From Gammaproteobacteria bacterium (GTDB lineage Bacteria > Pseudomonadota > Gammaproteobacteria > Pseudomonadales > Azotimanducaceae), in contig SMWF01000098.1 of NCBI GenBank assembly GCA_004357385.1, positions 1-41,611 on the forward strand: a stretch of DNA of 41,611 nt, written 5' to 3'. A program made the translations under genes and the position numbers. The notes beneath the pieces are model-generated. The model ran no database searches. It saw nothing but the letters and a program-made list of their open reading frames with translations, and had not been told where the DNA came from. Shown piece after piece: positions 8,036-16,749 of this stretch (position 1 is the stretch's first letter; every line of letters starts with the position of its first letter).

Positions 8036-9331
8036 ATGCCCAACCTCGAACGATCCCGCGCTCTTATCCAGCGTGCGTGCCTCAGCATTCCCGGCGGCGT
8101 GAACTCGCCGGTGCGCGCCTTCAAAGGCGTTGGCGGAACCCCGGTGTTCTTCGAATCGGGTAAGGGCGCCTACCTGACCGACGTCGACGGGAACCGCTAC
8201 ATCGATTACGTCGGCTCCTGGGGTCCGATGATTCTCGGGCATGCCTGCGAGCCTGTACTGGAGGCCGTCACCCGGCGCGCCACCGCAGGGCTCGGCTTCG
8301 GCGCCCCGACCGAACTCGAGATACAGATGGCTGAGAAGGTCGTCGGCCTGGTTCCGGGCATCGATCAGGTGCGCATGGTGAACTCGGGAACCGAGGCCAC
8401 CATGTCCGCAATCCGCCTGGCACGCGGATTCACGGGCCGCAGCCTGATCATCAAATTCGATGGCTGCTACCACGGCCATTCTGATTCGTTGCTGGTGAAA
8501 GCCGGGTCCGGGTTGCTGACCCTGGGAATCCCAGACAGCCCCGGGGTTCCCGAGGCAACCGCACAACTCACGCTGAACCTCCCGTTCAACGACAGCGACG
8601 CCCTGAGCCAGGCATTTACCGACTATGCGGGCCAGATCGCCTGCGTCATCATCGAACCGGTCGCCGGAAACATGGGCTGCATCCCGCCGCTGCCGGGCTT
8701 CCTCGAGTCGCTCAGAGAAATGACGGCGCGTGACGGCGCGGTGCTGATCTTCGACGAGGTCATGACCGGATTTCGCGTCGCCCTGGGCGGTGCCCAGGAA
8801 CGCTACGGCGTAACGCCAGACCTCACGACCCTCGGCAAGATCATCGGAGGCGGCCTGCCGGTGGGTGCCTTCGGCGGCAAGGCGAACATCATGGAACACA
8901 TCGCGCCGAATGGGCCGGTCTACCAGGCGGGCACGCTATCCGGCAACCCGCTGGCCATGGCTGCCGGTTTGGCGATGTTGACCGAGATCGAAGCCGACGG
9001 GTTCTACGACCGCCTGGAAGCCCGGACCAACCGCCTTGTCGACGGGCTAACCGAAGCCGCGGCACGCCACAACGTGCCGGTGCTGGCCAACCACGTCTGC
9101 GGTATGTTCAGCCTGTTCTTCACCAGCGCCCGCTCGGTCGATCGTTTCGATGACGTCGCAGCATCCGACGTCGACCGCTTCAACCGGTTCTTTCATGCCA
9201 TGCTGTCGCACGGCGTATACCTGGCGCCTTCGGCATACGAGACTGGTTTTCTGTCCGACGCCCACGGCGAGGACGAACTCGAAGCGACCCTGGCTGCCGC
9301 CGATCAGTCCTTCGCGGAGATCGCTCAATGA
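8036..9331 (+). CDS. hemL: Glutamate-1-semialdehyde 2,1-aminomutase
   Basis: PLP enzyme that converts glutamate-1-semialdehyde to 5-aminolevulinate, the second committed step of the C5 route to heme. The 431-residue length is normal for the family. The PLP lysine is K268 in [19 protein letters not shown]240/E241 lie in [11 protein letters not shown], and the N-terminal [10 protein letters not shown] (20-29), [12 protein letters not shown] (114-125) and GCYHGHSD (143-150) motifs are intact. The ATG at 8036 has only a weak ribosome site after the 11-bp repeats. It overlaps the next gene by 4 bases (ATGA). Confidence 0.97.
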   Translation: MPNLERSRALIQRACLSIPGGVNSPVRAFKGVGGTPVFFESGKGAYLTDVDGNRYIDYVGSWGPMILGHACEPVLEAVTRRATAGLGFGAPTELEIQMAEKVVGLVPGIDQVRMVNSGTEATMSAIRLARGFTGRSLIIKFDGCYHGHSDSLLVKAGSGLLTLGIPDSPGVPEATAQLTLNLPFNDSDALSQAFTDYAGQIACVIIEPVAGNMGCIPPLPGFLESLREMTARDGAVLIFDEVMTGFRVALGGAQERYGVTPDLTTLGKIIGGGLPVGAFGGKANIMEHIAPNGPVYQAGTLSGNPLAMAAGLAMLTEIEADGFYDRLEARTNRLVDGLTEAAARHNVPVLANHVCGMFSLFFTSARSVDRFDDVAASDVDRFNRFFHAMLSHGVYLAPSAYETGFLSDAHGEDELEATLAAADQSFAEIAQ

Positions 9332-10329
9332 GCCGATACGACCTTTATGGCCTTGGCAACGCCCTGGTGGACATGGAGTTCAGCGTCGATGATTCCTTTC
9401 TCGGCGATCATGGCATTATCAAGGGCCACATGACGCTGGTCGACGCGCCGCGAATCGAAGCACTGCTCGACAGCCTGAGCGAGCTTTCGCCGAAACGCGC
9501 CAGTGGCGGTTCCGCGGCGAACACGCTGATCGCTGTCCAAGCCTTCGGCTCAAGCACGTTTTACAGCTGCAAGGTCGGCGACGATGAAATCGGACGCTAC
9601 TTCGTCGACGATCTCGCCGAGATCGGTGTCGACACCAACACCCAGCAGGGCAATAGCAGCGGTCCTTCCGGACGCTGCCTGGTCCTGATCACCCCGGACG
9701 CCGAGCGCTCCCTGAACACCTTTCTTGGCATCTCCGAGCAACTCGCACCCGCCGAAATAGATCCCGACGCACTACGCAACTCGCGGTGTCTCTACATCGA
9801 AGGCTATCTGAGTTCATCCGCTACCGGACGCGCCGCAGCGGTTCATTGCCGCGAACTTGCGGAAAGCGAGCAGGTCCGTACGTCCCTCACGTTGTCCGAT
9901 CCGAGCATGGTGGAAGTCTTTCGAGAGGGCCTCATCGAAATGCTCGGCAACGGCGTCGATCACCTGTTCTGCAACGAAGAAGAGGCGTTGGCCTGGGCGG
10001 GTACCGACCGAATGGACATCGCCATCAAGGAGTTGAAGGACGTTGCGCGGGCCTTGAACATCACCCTCGGCGCCCGCGGCAGCTTCGCCGTAGAGCGCGG
10101 CTCAACGCGCGAGGTGCCAGGCTTCAAAACGAAGGCCGTCGATACCAATGGCGCCGGCGACATCTACGCCGGCGCCGTGCTACACGGCTGGTGCACAGGC
10201 ATGGAGAGCGCCACCGCGGCGAGTTTCGGCAACTTCGCGGCCGCCCATCTGGTGGCCCAGTACGGCGCCCGCCTCAGCTCGCCCGATGACTATCAGGCGT
10301 TGCTCACGGGCTTTGGGGGTCCACAGTAA
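9328..10329 (+). CDS. PfkB-family carbohydrate/nucleoside kinase, probable adenosine kinase
   Basis: Ribokinase-fold kinase. In gammaproteobacteria this branch is annotated as adenosine kinase (adenosine + ATP to AMP); substrate is inferred by family resemblance. The 333-residue protein shows PfkB signature 1 (GGSAANTL at 60-67) and signature 2 ([12 protein letters not shown] from 272) with catalytic base D278. N-terminal [11 protein letters not shown] is typical of the adenosine-kinase-like group. The ATG overlaps the hemL stop, so it is translated with hemL, although no pathway link is obvious. Its 3' end overlaps the convergent sfsA by 26 bases. Confidence 0.85.
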   Translation: MSRYDLYGLGNALVDMEFSVDDSFLGDHGIIKGHMTLVDAPRIEALLDSLSELSPKRASGGSAANTLIAVQAFGSSTFYSCKVGDDEIGRYFVDDLAEIGVDTNTQQGNSSGPSGRCLVLITPDAERSLNTFLGISEQLAPAEIDPDALRNSRCLYIEGYLSSSATGRAAAVHCRELAESEQVRTSLTLSDPSMVEVFREGLIEMLGNGVDHLFCNEEEALAWAGTDRMDIAIKELKDVARALNITLGARGSFAVERGSTREVPGFKTKAVDTNGAGDIYAGAVLHGWCTGMESATAASFGNFAAAHLVAQYGARLSSPDDYQALLTGFGGPQ

Positions 10330-11026
10330 AGGGCAATCGGGAACCGAGACGAGTGGCGAGCGGGGAGACGTCGGCTGCGTAGGCGAGCACCTCGACGCCC
10401 GCATCGAGCGCCTCTCGAACCGCACGTGCATAGTCCGGATCAATCTCGGCTGCGCAGCTGACCCGGCGGATGCCGGTGTGCTGGACGCAGAACACCAGGA
10501 CGGCCCGGTCGCCGTCGCGCACACGCCGCTGCAGCGCCCGGGCATGCCGGGTTGCACGTTCGCTGCGAGCATCCGGGAACAGGCCCAAGCCATCGTCCAG
10601 ACACAACGTCACGCTCTTAACCTCAACGAAGCAGGGCGGTCGTTCCGGACTGCGCAGCCGGAAATCGAAGCGGCCCGGTCCGTCAGGCACGGGAACCTCC
10701 CGAGCCCGCTCCGGATAGCTCGAAAGCTCGGGAATCTGGTCGCCCGCCAGCGCTTCACCGACCAGTGCATTGGCAAACGCGCTGTTGATACCAATTCGTT
10801 CGCCCCCTGTGGTTTCGACCAGCTCCAGCGAATGGGCGTATTTACGTTTCGGATTGTCCGAGGTCGAGTACCACACGCGACTGTCCGGCTCGGCACAACC
10901 CGTCATCGCGCCGGTGTTTGGACAGTGCATCGTCACCAGTTCGCCGTCCGCGGTCACGACGTCCGCAAGAAACCGCTTGTAGCGTCGTTTCAGGGTTCCC
11001 GGGCGAAGTTCCGGTTCGTAGACCAC
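10304..11026 (-). CDS. sfsA: SfsA family nuclease/regulator
   Basis: The 240-residue protein closely matches E. coli SfsA (234), first found as a suppressor affecting sugar fermentation; the family has a nuclease-like core and its cell role is not settled. Conserved blocks are YKRFLADV (16-23), HCPNTGAMTGC (34-44), VWYSTSDNPKRKY (51-63), FVEVKSVTL (133-141), FPDARSERA and VEVLAYAADV. The start is GTG at 11026. It sits 13 bases after the aminotransferase gene on the same strand, and its 3' end overlaps the tail of the convergent adenosine kinase gene. Confidence 0.95.
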   Translation of the reverse strand: MVYEPELRPGTLKRRYKRFLADVVTADGELVTMHCPNTGAMTGCAEPDSRVWYSTSDNPKRKYAHSLELVETTGGERIGINSAFANALVGEALAGDQIPELSSYPERAREVPVPDGPGRFDFRLRSPERPPCFVEVKSVTLCLDDGLGLFPDARSERATRHARALQRRVRDGDRAVLVFCVQHTGIRRVSCAAEIDPDYARAVREALDAGVEVLAYAADVSPLATRLGSRLPFTVDPQSP

Positions 11027-11039
11027 TAGCCGACCCCCA

Positions 11040-12221
11040 CTAACTGAACCCCCAATCGGTCAACGCGTCACCGATCCGCTCGAGACCCCGCCGGATCTGG
11101 TCCTCGCCGGTGGTAAAGGCGAATCGAACGTTGCAATCGGACTGGTGGGTGCCGAAATCGGTACCCGGTGTCACCGCGACCCCGTAGTCTTCCAGCAGCC
11201 GGCTGCAGAAGTCATCCGAATTCATGCCCCAGGCACCAATATCCACGTACAGGTAGAACGCACCTTCCGGTACCAGCGCGACGCGCAGACCCAAGCGCCC
11301 CAGCCCGGACACGAGGAGGTCACGCCGCGTTTCGAAGATGTCCCGGCGCCGCTCGTGCTCTGCTAAAGCCTCCGCGGAAAAGGCGGCCAGCGCCGCGTAT
11401 TGGGAAATGCTGGGTGGGGCGATGAACAGATTCTGGGCGAGCCGCGACACCGGCGGCACGGCATCTTCAGGAATCACCATCCAGCCCAGGCGCCAGCCGG
11501 TCATGCCGAAGTACTTGGAGAAGCTGTTGATGACGTACAGGTTCGCCGCGCCCGACAGGGTCAGTGCCGTGCCACAGTGCCCGGAACCGCCGCCGTACGT
11601 GAGACCCTGGTAGATCTCGTCCAGTACGATCGACGCCCCGCGCTCAACCGCGAGGTTGCTGAGTGCTTCGATGTCCCGACCGCGAAGCATCGCGCCCGTC
11701 GGATTGGAGGGCGAAGCCAGCATCAATCCATGGGTGTTGTCCTGCCAGCACTCGGCCGCGATCTCGGCGCTCATTTGATAGCCGCTGTCCGATCCCACCG
11801 GCACTAACTGCGCCTGCGCATTGACCAATGCCAGGAAGCTACGGTTGCAGGGATAACCGGGGTCGGTCATCAGCCAGCCGTCACCTGGATCGGCAAGCAA
11901 GGCGCAGGCCAGAATCAACGCACCACTCGCGCCGCTGGTCACCACGATTCGAGCAGGATCTAATTCGATTTCCCATTGGTCGCGGTAGAACTTCGCGATG
12001 CGGGCGCGCAGCTCCGGAATTCCGAGGGCTTCCGTGTACCCCGTATGGCCGTCTGCCAATGCCTGCTGCCCCGCCGTCACGATGGGTTCAGCGGTGCTGA
12101 AATCCGGCTCGCCTACCTCGAAGTGAACAATCGAGCGGCCTTCGCGTTCCAGTTGGCGCGCCCGCTCCATCAGCACCATGACGCGGAACGGCTGAACGTG
12201 GCGATTTCGCGCAGCAAACAT
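11040..12221 (-). CDS. Class I/II PLP-dependent aminotransferase
   Basis: Cytoplasmic aminotransferase of the AspC/AlaC-like fold I family; the amino acid substrate cannot be told from sequence. With the ATG at 12221 it has 393 residues. Motifs are EVGEPDF (35-41), GYTEALGIPELR (61-72), TSGASGAL (95-102), SPSNPTG (170-176), VLDEIYQGL (199-207) and the PLP lysine K236 in NSFSKYFGMTGWRLGW. An in-frame TTG at 12251 would add 10 residues, but the alignment with homologues (RNRHVQPF near the N-terminus) favours 12221. A perfect -10 hexamer lies at 12262-12267, giving an expected leader of about 30-35 bases. Confidence 0.9.
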   Translation of the reverse strand: MFAARNRHVQPFRVMVLMERARQLEREGRSIVHFEVGEPDFSTAEPIVTAGQQALADGHTGYTEALGIPELRARIAKFYRDQWEIELDPARIVVTSGASGALILACALLADPGDGWLMTDPGYPCNRSFLALVNAQAQLVPVGSDSGYQMSAEIAAECWQDNTHGLMLASPSNPTGAMLRGRDIEALSNLAVERGASIVLDEIYQGLTYGGGSGHCGTALTLSGAANLYVINSFSKYFGMTGWRLGWMVIPEDAVPPVSRLAQNLFIAPPSISQYAALAAFSAEALAEHERRRDIFETRRDLLVSGLGRLGLRVALVPEGAFYLYVDIGAWGMNSDDFCSRLLEDYGVAVTPGTDFGTHQSDCNVRFAFTTGEDQIRRGLERIGDALTDWGFS

Positions 12222-12261
12222 CCCGTTGTTCCCGTTGAATCGACCCCACAAACAGGACGAA

Positions 12262-12267
12262 ATTATA
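12262..12267 (-). promoter_or_regulatory. Candidate -10 box of the aminotransferase gene
   Basis: TATAAT on the minus strand, with no recognisable -35 at 16-18 bp upstream. It would start transcription near 12255, about 34 bases before the ATG. It lies in the 180-bp gap shared with the divergent dksA. Confidence 0.5.
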
Positions 12268-12402
12268 TAGTCATCGAGGAAATCTTCTGGTAGCGTACGC
12301 GCCCTTCTCAGGAGGCCCCTGGGGCCAGCCAGGCGATTGGCGACAAAAGCGGAAATCCCCGCCTCGCCGGACCAACGTAAATTTTACAGAGTAACGTAGG
12401 AA

Positions 12403-12864
12403 ATGGCTGCCAAGACCAGAAAAAAAACGTCTGCCAAAGCCACCGTAGAATCTCCGTTCAGGAATTTCACGCCCTACCAGCCGAAGCGCGGAGAGCCTTA
12501 CATGGGGCCGAAGCAGCTGGATCATTTTCGCCACATCCTGAACGGATGGCGTCAGGAGCTGATGGAGGAGGTCGACCGTACGGTTCTCCACATGCAGGAC
12601 GAAGCCGCAAACTTCCCGGACCCTGCAGACCGGGCGACCCAGGAAGAAGAGTTCAGCATCGAGCTGCGGACCCGGGACCGGGAACGCAAGCTGATCAAGA
12701 AAATCGATCAAACCATTGATCGAATCGACCTCGAGGACTATGGCTATTGTGATACCTGCGGCGTCGAGATCGGCGTGCAACGCCTGGAAGCGCGCCCCAC
12801 TGCAACCCAGTGTGTCGACTGCAAAACCCTGGACGAGATTCGCGAACGCCAACTGCACGGCTGA
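12403..12864 (+). CDS. dksA: RNA polymerase-binding transcription factor DksA
   Basis: Binds the RNA polymerase secondary channel and, with ppGpp, shuts down rRNA and tRNA promoters during starvation. The 153-residue protein matches E. coli DksA (151). It has a lysine-rich N-terminus, a coiled coil with the two tip acids D73 and D76 (FPDPADRATQEEEF; D71 and D74 in E. coli), and a C-terminal zinc finger with all four cysteines: C116, C119, C137 and C140. AGGA lies 5 bases before the ATG. The gap upstream holds a small palindrome (12377-12387). The rrn and tRNA-fMet promoters in this window have the GC-containing discriminators expected of DksA targets. Confidence 0.97.
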   Translation: MAAKTRKKTSAKATVESPFRNFTPYQPKRGEPYMGPKQLDHFRHILNGWRQELMEEVDRTVLHMQDEAANFPDPADRATQEEEFSIELRTRDRERKLIKKIDQTIDRIDLEDYGYCDTCGVEIGVQRLEARPTATQCVDCKTLDEIRERQLHG

Positions 12865-12892
12865 GCGGAATACGCCGAGTCGCTGAAGACCC

Positions 12893-13798
12893 ATGACGAC
12901 TGGCTACGTCGGTCGTTTTGCCCCCTCCCTCACCGGTCCCCTTCATTTCGGTTCACTACTCGCCGCGCTGGCGAGTTACCTCGACGCGCGCGCCAACAAC
13001 GGCCGCTGGTTGCTCCGGCTGGATGATCTCGACGTGCCGCGCAGCGTGCCTGGCGCTGAGCGCGAGATTCTCAATGCGCTCGAACACCACGCCCTGGAGT
13101 GGGACGGACCCGTTGTCCGGCAATCCGAGCGTACCGATAGGTATCGCGCCGCGTTTTCGCGGCTGGTCGATGCCGGTGAGCTGTTTCTGTGCAGCTGCTC
13201 ACGGCGTTCGCTGCGCGGTCTTACCGTCTACCCCGGGACCTGCCGATCAAGAATTATTCACAGCGTCTCGAATGCGGATGCCGCCACCGGCCTGGCCGCG
13301 GTTCGCATCCGTGTTCCCGCCACTCGCTATGCCTTCGTCGACGAGGTATTCGGCGTCCAGGGGGAATCGCTCGATGCGCATACCGGTGACTTCATCGTAC
13401 GCCGACGTGATGGACTGTTCGCCTATCAGTTGGCTGTGGTCGTGGACGACGCGGCGGCGCATGTCAGCCATGTAGTGCGCGGCGCCGATCTCCTCGACAA
13501 CACGCCCCGACAGCTGTATCTGATGGACCAGCTCGGGCTCGATCCACCAGGCTACGCCCACATACCGGTGATTACCGACCGTACCGGTGCAAAGCTCTCG
13601 AAGCAGACCTTTGCCCGCGCGATCACCCCGCGTGACGCCGCGATGAACCTGTATTTGGCGCTTGAACTGCTCGGCCAGGAGCCGGAACCAGAGCTTTTGC
13701 ATGCCGCGCCGCGAGTTCTGCTTGCCTGGGCCCGAGCGCACTGGGCATTGAATCAGGTACCTGCGACGTCCCGGTTTTCCGACTTCGTGAGTATCTGA
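12893..13798 (+). CDS. gluQRS: Glutamyl-Q tRNA(Asp) synthetase
   Basis: Paralogue of the GluRS catalytic domain that attaches glutamate to the queuosine base at the wobble position of tRNA-Asp. The 301-residue protein lacks the anticodon-binding half of GluRS, as expected. The HIGH-like motif is PLHFGSL (16-22), the zinc site is C100, C102, Y113 and C117, and the KMSKS-like motif is KLSKQ (234-238). The usual APSP/APSPTG stretch reads APSLTG (10-15), a mild substitution. It lies 28 bases after dksA, the pairing seen in E. coli and Pseudomonas. Confidence 0.95.
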   Translation: MTTGYVGRFAPSLTGPLHFGSLLAALASYLDARANNGRWLLRLDDLDVPRSVPGAEREILNALEHHALEWDGPVVRQSERTDRYRAAFSRLVDAGELFLCSCSRRSLRGLTVYPGTCRSRIIHSVSNADAATGLAAVRIRVPATRYAFVDEVFGVQGESLDAHTGDFIVRRRDGLFAYQLAVVVDDAAAHVSHVVRGADLLDNTPRQLYLMDQLGLDPPGYAHIPVITDRTGAKLSKQTFARAITPRDAAMNLYLALELLGQEPEPELLHAAPRVLLAWARAHWALNQVPATSRFSDFVSI

Positions 13799-13853
13799 TG
13801 CGCCTTTGCTACCATCCGCTGCCAGTACCGCAATGCGGCTCGTAGCGTATTTC

Positions 13854-15197
13854 ATGACGCGAATTCTGCTGGTCGAACCCGATTCCGCACGCCGCGAGGG
13901 GCTCCGCTCCCGCCTGGAAGACAATGGATTCACCGTTGTCGAGACACCGGACCTGACTGACATCGCGGAATTCGACCCGGCCAACCTGCATGCGGTCATC
14001 AGCAATGCCGTTCTGCCCACTCGAGCCGGCGTCGATCTACTTTCGATCATCGGCCGGCTACCGCTGATTCTGATCGCGGAACACGGCAGCATCCCGCAAG
14101 CCGTAGCCGCCGTAAAACTCGGCGCCCGCGACTACCTGGCGCAACCCTTGGATCCCGATCAATTGATCGCATCGATCGAGCAACTGATAGATCAGGACGC
14201 CACCCTTCACGCCGAGACTCGCGAACGGCCGCCCGGCTATCCGATGATTGGCAGCTGCGCGGCGATGCTCGAACTGTTCGATCGTATCCGCAAGATCGCC
14301 CCTACCGAGTCGACGGTACTCATCCAGGGCGAATCCGGCACGGGCAAGGAACTCGTCGCACGCGCGCTGCATACCGACAGCCAGCGCCAACAGGCCCCGA
14401 TGATCTCACTGAACTGTGCCGCCATCCCGGAAACATTGCTCGAGTCAGAGCTGTTCGGCCACGAACGCGGCGCGTTGGCAGGGGCAAGCACCACCCGCAG
14501 CGGACTGATTGAAGCGGCCCACGGAGGCACCTTGTTCCTGGACGAGATCGGCGAGCTACCGATCGAAGCCCAGGCGCGACTTTTGAGGGTTCTTCAGGAA
14601 GGCGAGACCAGGCGCGTGGGCGCGACCGAAACCCGGAAGGTGGACATCCGTTTGATCGCCACAACCCACCGCGATCTACAACGGCTGACCGAGGCGAACC
14701 ACTTCCGGGAGGACCTCTTCGACCAACTGAACGTCCTGACACTCACCGTGCCGCCGCTACGCGAGCGTGGACAGGACATCGTCGAGCTGTGCGAACATCT
14801 GCTCCGGCGCGCCTGCAACAAGCTCAACAAACGCCCCTTACAACTGTCCCTCGATGCCATGCAGGCCGTGCGCGACTACCACTGGCCGGGCAACGTCCGC
14901 GAACTGGAAAATGCCCTTGACCGAGCGGTGATCCTGTGTGAAGGCAATCAGATCGAGCGTAACCTGCTGGCCATTGATGGCACGCTTCCGCGCGCGGTTT
15001 CCCCCCGCACCGACAGCGCCAGCGAGCCGACCAGCCTGGAAGACTACTTCGTCCGCTTCGTGACCGAGCACGAAGATCAACTCACCGAGACCGAACTCGC
15101 CGAAAAGCTCGGGATCAGCCGGAAGAGCCTCTGGGAGCGTCGCCAACGGCTCAACATTCCTCGCAAACGGACACGAAAGCGAGGCACACGCCGTTAG
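13854..15197 (+). CDS. Atypical NtrC-family regulator (degenerate receiver, AAA+, Fis-type HTH) in the CbrB position
   Basis: A three-domain protein of 447 residues from the ATG at 13854: receiver (1-118), AAA+ domain (about 130-365) and Fis-type helix-turn-helix (about 405-440, LAEKLGISRKSLWERRQRLNIPR). The DNA-binding end and the place between gluQRS and pcnB match CbrB of Pseudomonas, but the partner kinase gene cbrA is absent. The receiver lacks the phospho-acceptor: the Asp is N51 (ISNAVLP), the conserved Thr/Ser is A75, the conserved Lys is Q97, and one of the acidic-pocket residues is P9. In the AAA+ domain Walker A (GESGTGKE, 159-166) and Walker B (LFLDEIGELP, 227-236) are intact, but the sigma-54 contact loop is GALAGA (206-211) rather than GAFTGA, and Q291 stands where PspF has its second arginine finger (R168). 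It probably works without phosphorylation and possibly without sigma-54. An in-frame upstream start at 13806 is less likely. Confidence 0.88.
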   Translation: MTRILLVEPDSARREGLRSRLEDNGFTVVETPDLTDIAEFDPANLHAVISNAVLPTRAGVDLLSIIGRLPLILIAEHGSIPQAVAAVKLGARDYLAQPLDPDQLIASIEQLIDQDATLHAETRERPPGYPMIGSCAAMLELFDRIRKIAPTESTVLIQGESGTGKELVARALHTDSQRQQAPMISLNCAAIPETLLESELFGHERGALAGASTTRSGLIEAAHGGTLFLDEIGELPIEAQARLLRVLQEGETRRVGATETRKVDIRLIATTHRDLQRLTEANHFREDLFDQLNVLTLTVPPLRERGQDIVELCEHLLRRACNKLNKRPLQLSLDAMQAVRDYHWPGNVRELENALDRAVILCEGNQIERNLLAIDGTLPRAVSPRTDSASEPTSLEDYFVRFVTEHEDQLTETELAEKLGISRKSLWERRQRLNIPRKRTRKRGTRR

Positions 15198-15289
15198 TGT
15201 CCTGCCCCATTCTTTTACGCTGCATTTGCCGCTTCTGGTAACATTCCCCGCTTCAAATAGACCAAGCGACTATCGATGACCTGTCATTC

Positions 15290-16678
15290 ATGACGAATTC
15301 CGAAGGCGTAGCCACGCCTGACCGAATCGAAACAGCCACGCGCCTGGATCGTGACCAGCATGGCATCACCGTTGAACTGGTCGATGCTGCCGCGATGAAC
15401 GTCATTACCGGGTTGCGCGATGCGGGTTTCGAAGCCCTTCTGGTCGGTGGCTGTGTACGGGACATGCTCCTCGGAATTGCGCCCAAGGATTTCGACGTTG
15501 CCACAGACGCTACCCCCGAGCAGGTCAGCCAGGTGTTCAGGCGCACACGCCTGATCGGCCGCAGGTTCCGCATCGCCCACGTCCGGTTCGGGCGGGAGGT
15601 CATCGAGGTTTCGACCTTCAGACGGCAACTCGATGACGAAGGCGAACCCGCCGTGAACAATCGCCGGGAGCTGCGCGGGAAGGACACCGCATTGTCAGCC
15701 GAGGGCGTCATTCTGCGGGACAACGCCTGGGGACGCATCGATGAAGATGCGTTTCGGCGCGACTTCACCGTCAACGCCCTGTACTACGATCCAATGGAAG
15801 AGGTACTGATCGACTACCTCGGCGGCGTCAACGACCTGCGTCACCGTCGCCTGAAACTGATCGGCAAACCGGCCATCCGATATCGCGAAGACCCCATTCG
15901 GATCATCCGCGCGATCCGCTTCGCCGCCAAACTCGATTTCGAGCTGGACGGCGCCACCGGGACCGCCATCCCCGAAACCTCGCACATGCTCAACGAAGTC
16001 GCTCCGGCGCGCTTGTTCGATGAACTGTGCAAGCTGTTCCTGCAGGGCAGCGCCGAGCAGGCGTGGCTGCTGGTGCGCGATCTGGATCTGGCGGAAACCC
16101 TGTTCCCGGACGTCGAACTCACCGACCATGTCGACGAATTGATTGTCAGCGCCATGCGCGGAACCGACGAACGCATTCGCGACGGCAAACCTGTCACCCC
16201 GGGCTTCCTGTTCGCCGTGCTGCTGTGGGATACCTATCTGGACCGACTTTTACGCCACACCGAATTCTCGTCCCTGGTCGAGGCGCGGGATAGCGCCAGC
16301 GTCGAGGTGCTGCGCGAGCAGGGCGAGATCTCGTCCATCCCGCGCCGTTTCTCTCAGTTCATCCGCGAAGTCTGGTTGATGCAGCCAAGGCTCGAAGCAC
16401 GGGAACCCAAGACCCTGGGTCGCGTGCTGAGCCATCCTCGATTCCGAGCCGCATACGACTTTCTTTTGTTGCGCGCGGCAACGGGTGAGGTCGATCAGTC
16501 ACTCGCCGACTGGTGGACCGAATATCAGGAGCTGGAAGGAGGCGAACAAGCCACCATGCGTAGCGCGCTCGACCCTGACAAGAGCCGCAAGCGCCGCCGC
16601 CGTCGACGCCGTCGGTCGGGGGACAGGCCGCAGACCCAGGACGTCGACGGCAACAGGCTGGACTCCGCATCCTCCTGA
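15290..16678 (+). CDS. pcnB: Poly(A) polymerase I
   Basis: Adds 3' poly(A) tails to RNA and so promotes decay by PNPase and other exonucleases. The 462-residue protein has the class II nucleotidyltransferase head: LLVGGCVRDMLLG (50-62) and the catalytic pair D67/D69 in KDFDVAT, followed by RRDFTVNALYYDP, the neck motif REDPIRIIRAIRFAAKL and a C-terminal RNA-binding end with eight consecutive arginines after KSRK. The ATG at 15290 has no Shine-Dalgarno sequence, and short 5-base inverted repeats surround it (15276-15294), which may keep translation low; E. coli pcnB is also poorly translated. It follows the regulator gene by 92 bases, as cbrB-pcnB in Pseudomonas. Confidence 0.95.
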   Translation: MTNSEGVATPDRIETATRLDRDQHGITVELVDAAAMNVITGLRDAGFEALLVGGCVRDMLLGIAPKDFDVATDATPEQVSQVFRRTRLIGRRFRIAHVRFGREVIEVSTFRRQLDDEGEPAVNNRRELRGKDTALSAEGVILRDNAWGRIDEDAFRRDFTVNALYYDPMEEVLIDYLGGVNDLRHRRLKLIGKPAIRYREDPIRIIRAIRFAAKLDFELDGATGTAIPETSHMLNEVAPARLFDELCKLFLQGSAEQAWLLVRDLDLAETLFPDVELTDHVDELIVSAMRGTDERIRDGKPVTPGFLFAVLLWDTYLDRLLRHTEFSSLVEARDSASVEVLREQGEISSIPRRFSQFIREVWLMQPRLEAREPKTLGRVLSHPRFRAAYDFLLLRAATGEVDQSLADWWTEYQELEGGEQATMRSALDPDKSRKRRRRRRRRSGDRPQTQDVDGNRLDSASS

Positions 16679-16749
16679 CGTGCGCGTCTCGAACTGCACC
16701 CGTACGCAGCGACGCGCTATCATTGCCGAAGTAAATTCGATGTTGGGAT

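Noticed and set aside
12377-12387. Small palindrome GTAAATTTTAC before dksA
   Set aside because: Only five-base arms and A/T-rich; may be part of a promoter, but too short to call a regulator site.
12920-12940. APSL instead of APSP near the HIGH-like motif of GluQRS
   Set aside because: A single conservative change; zinc and KMSKS-like motifs are intact, so the enzyme is probably normal.
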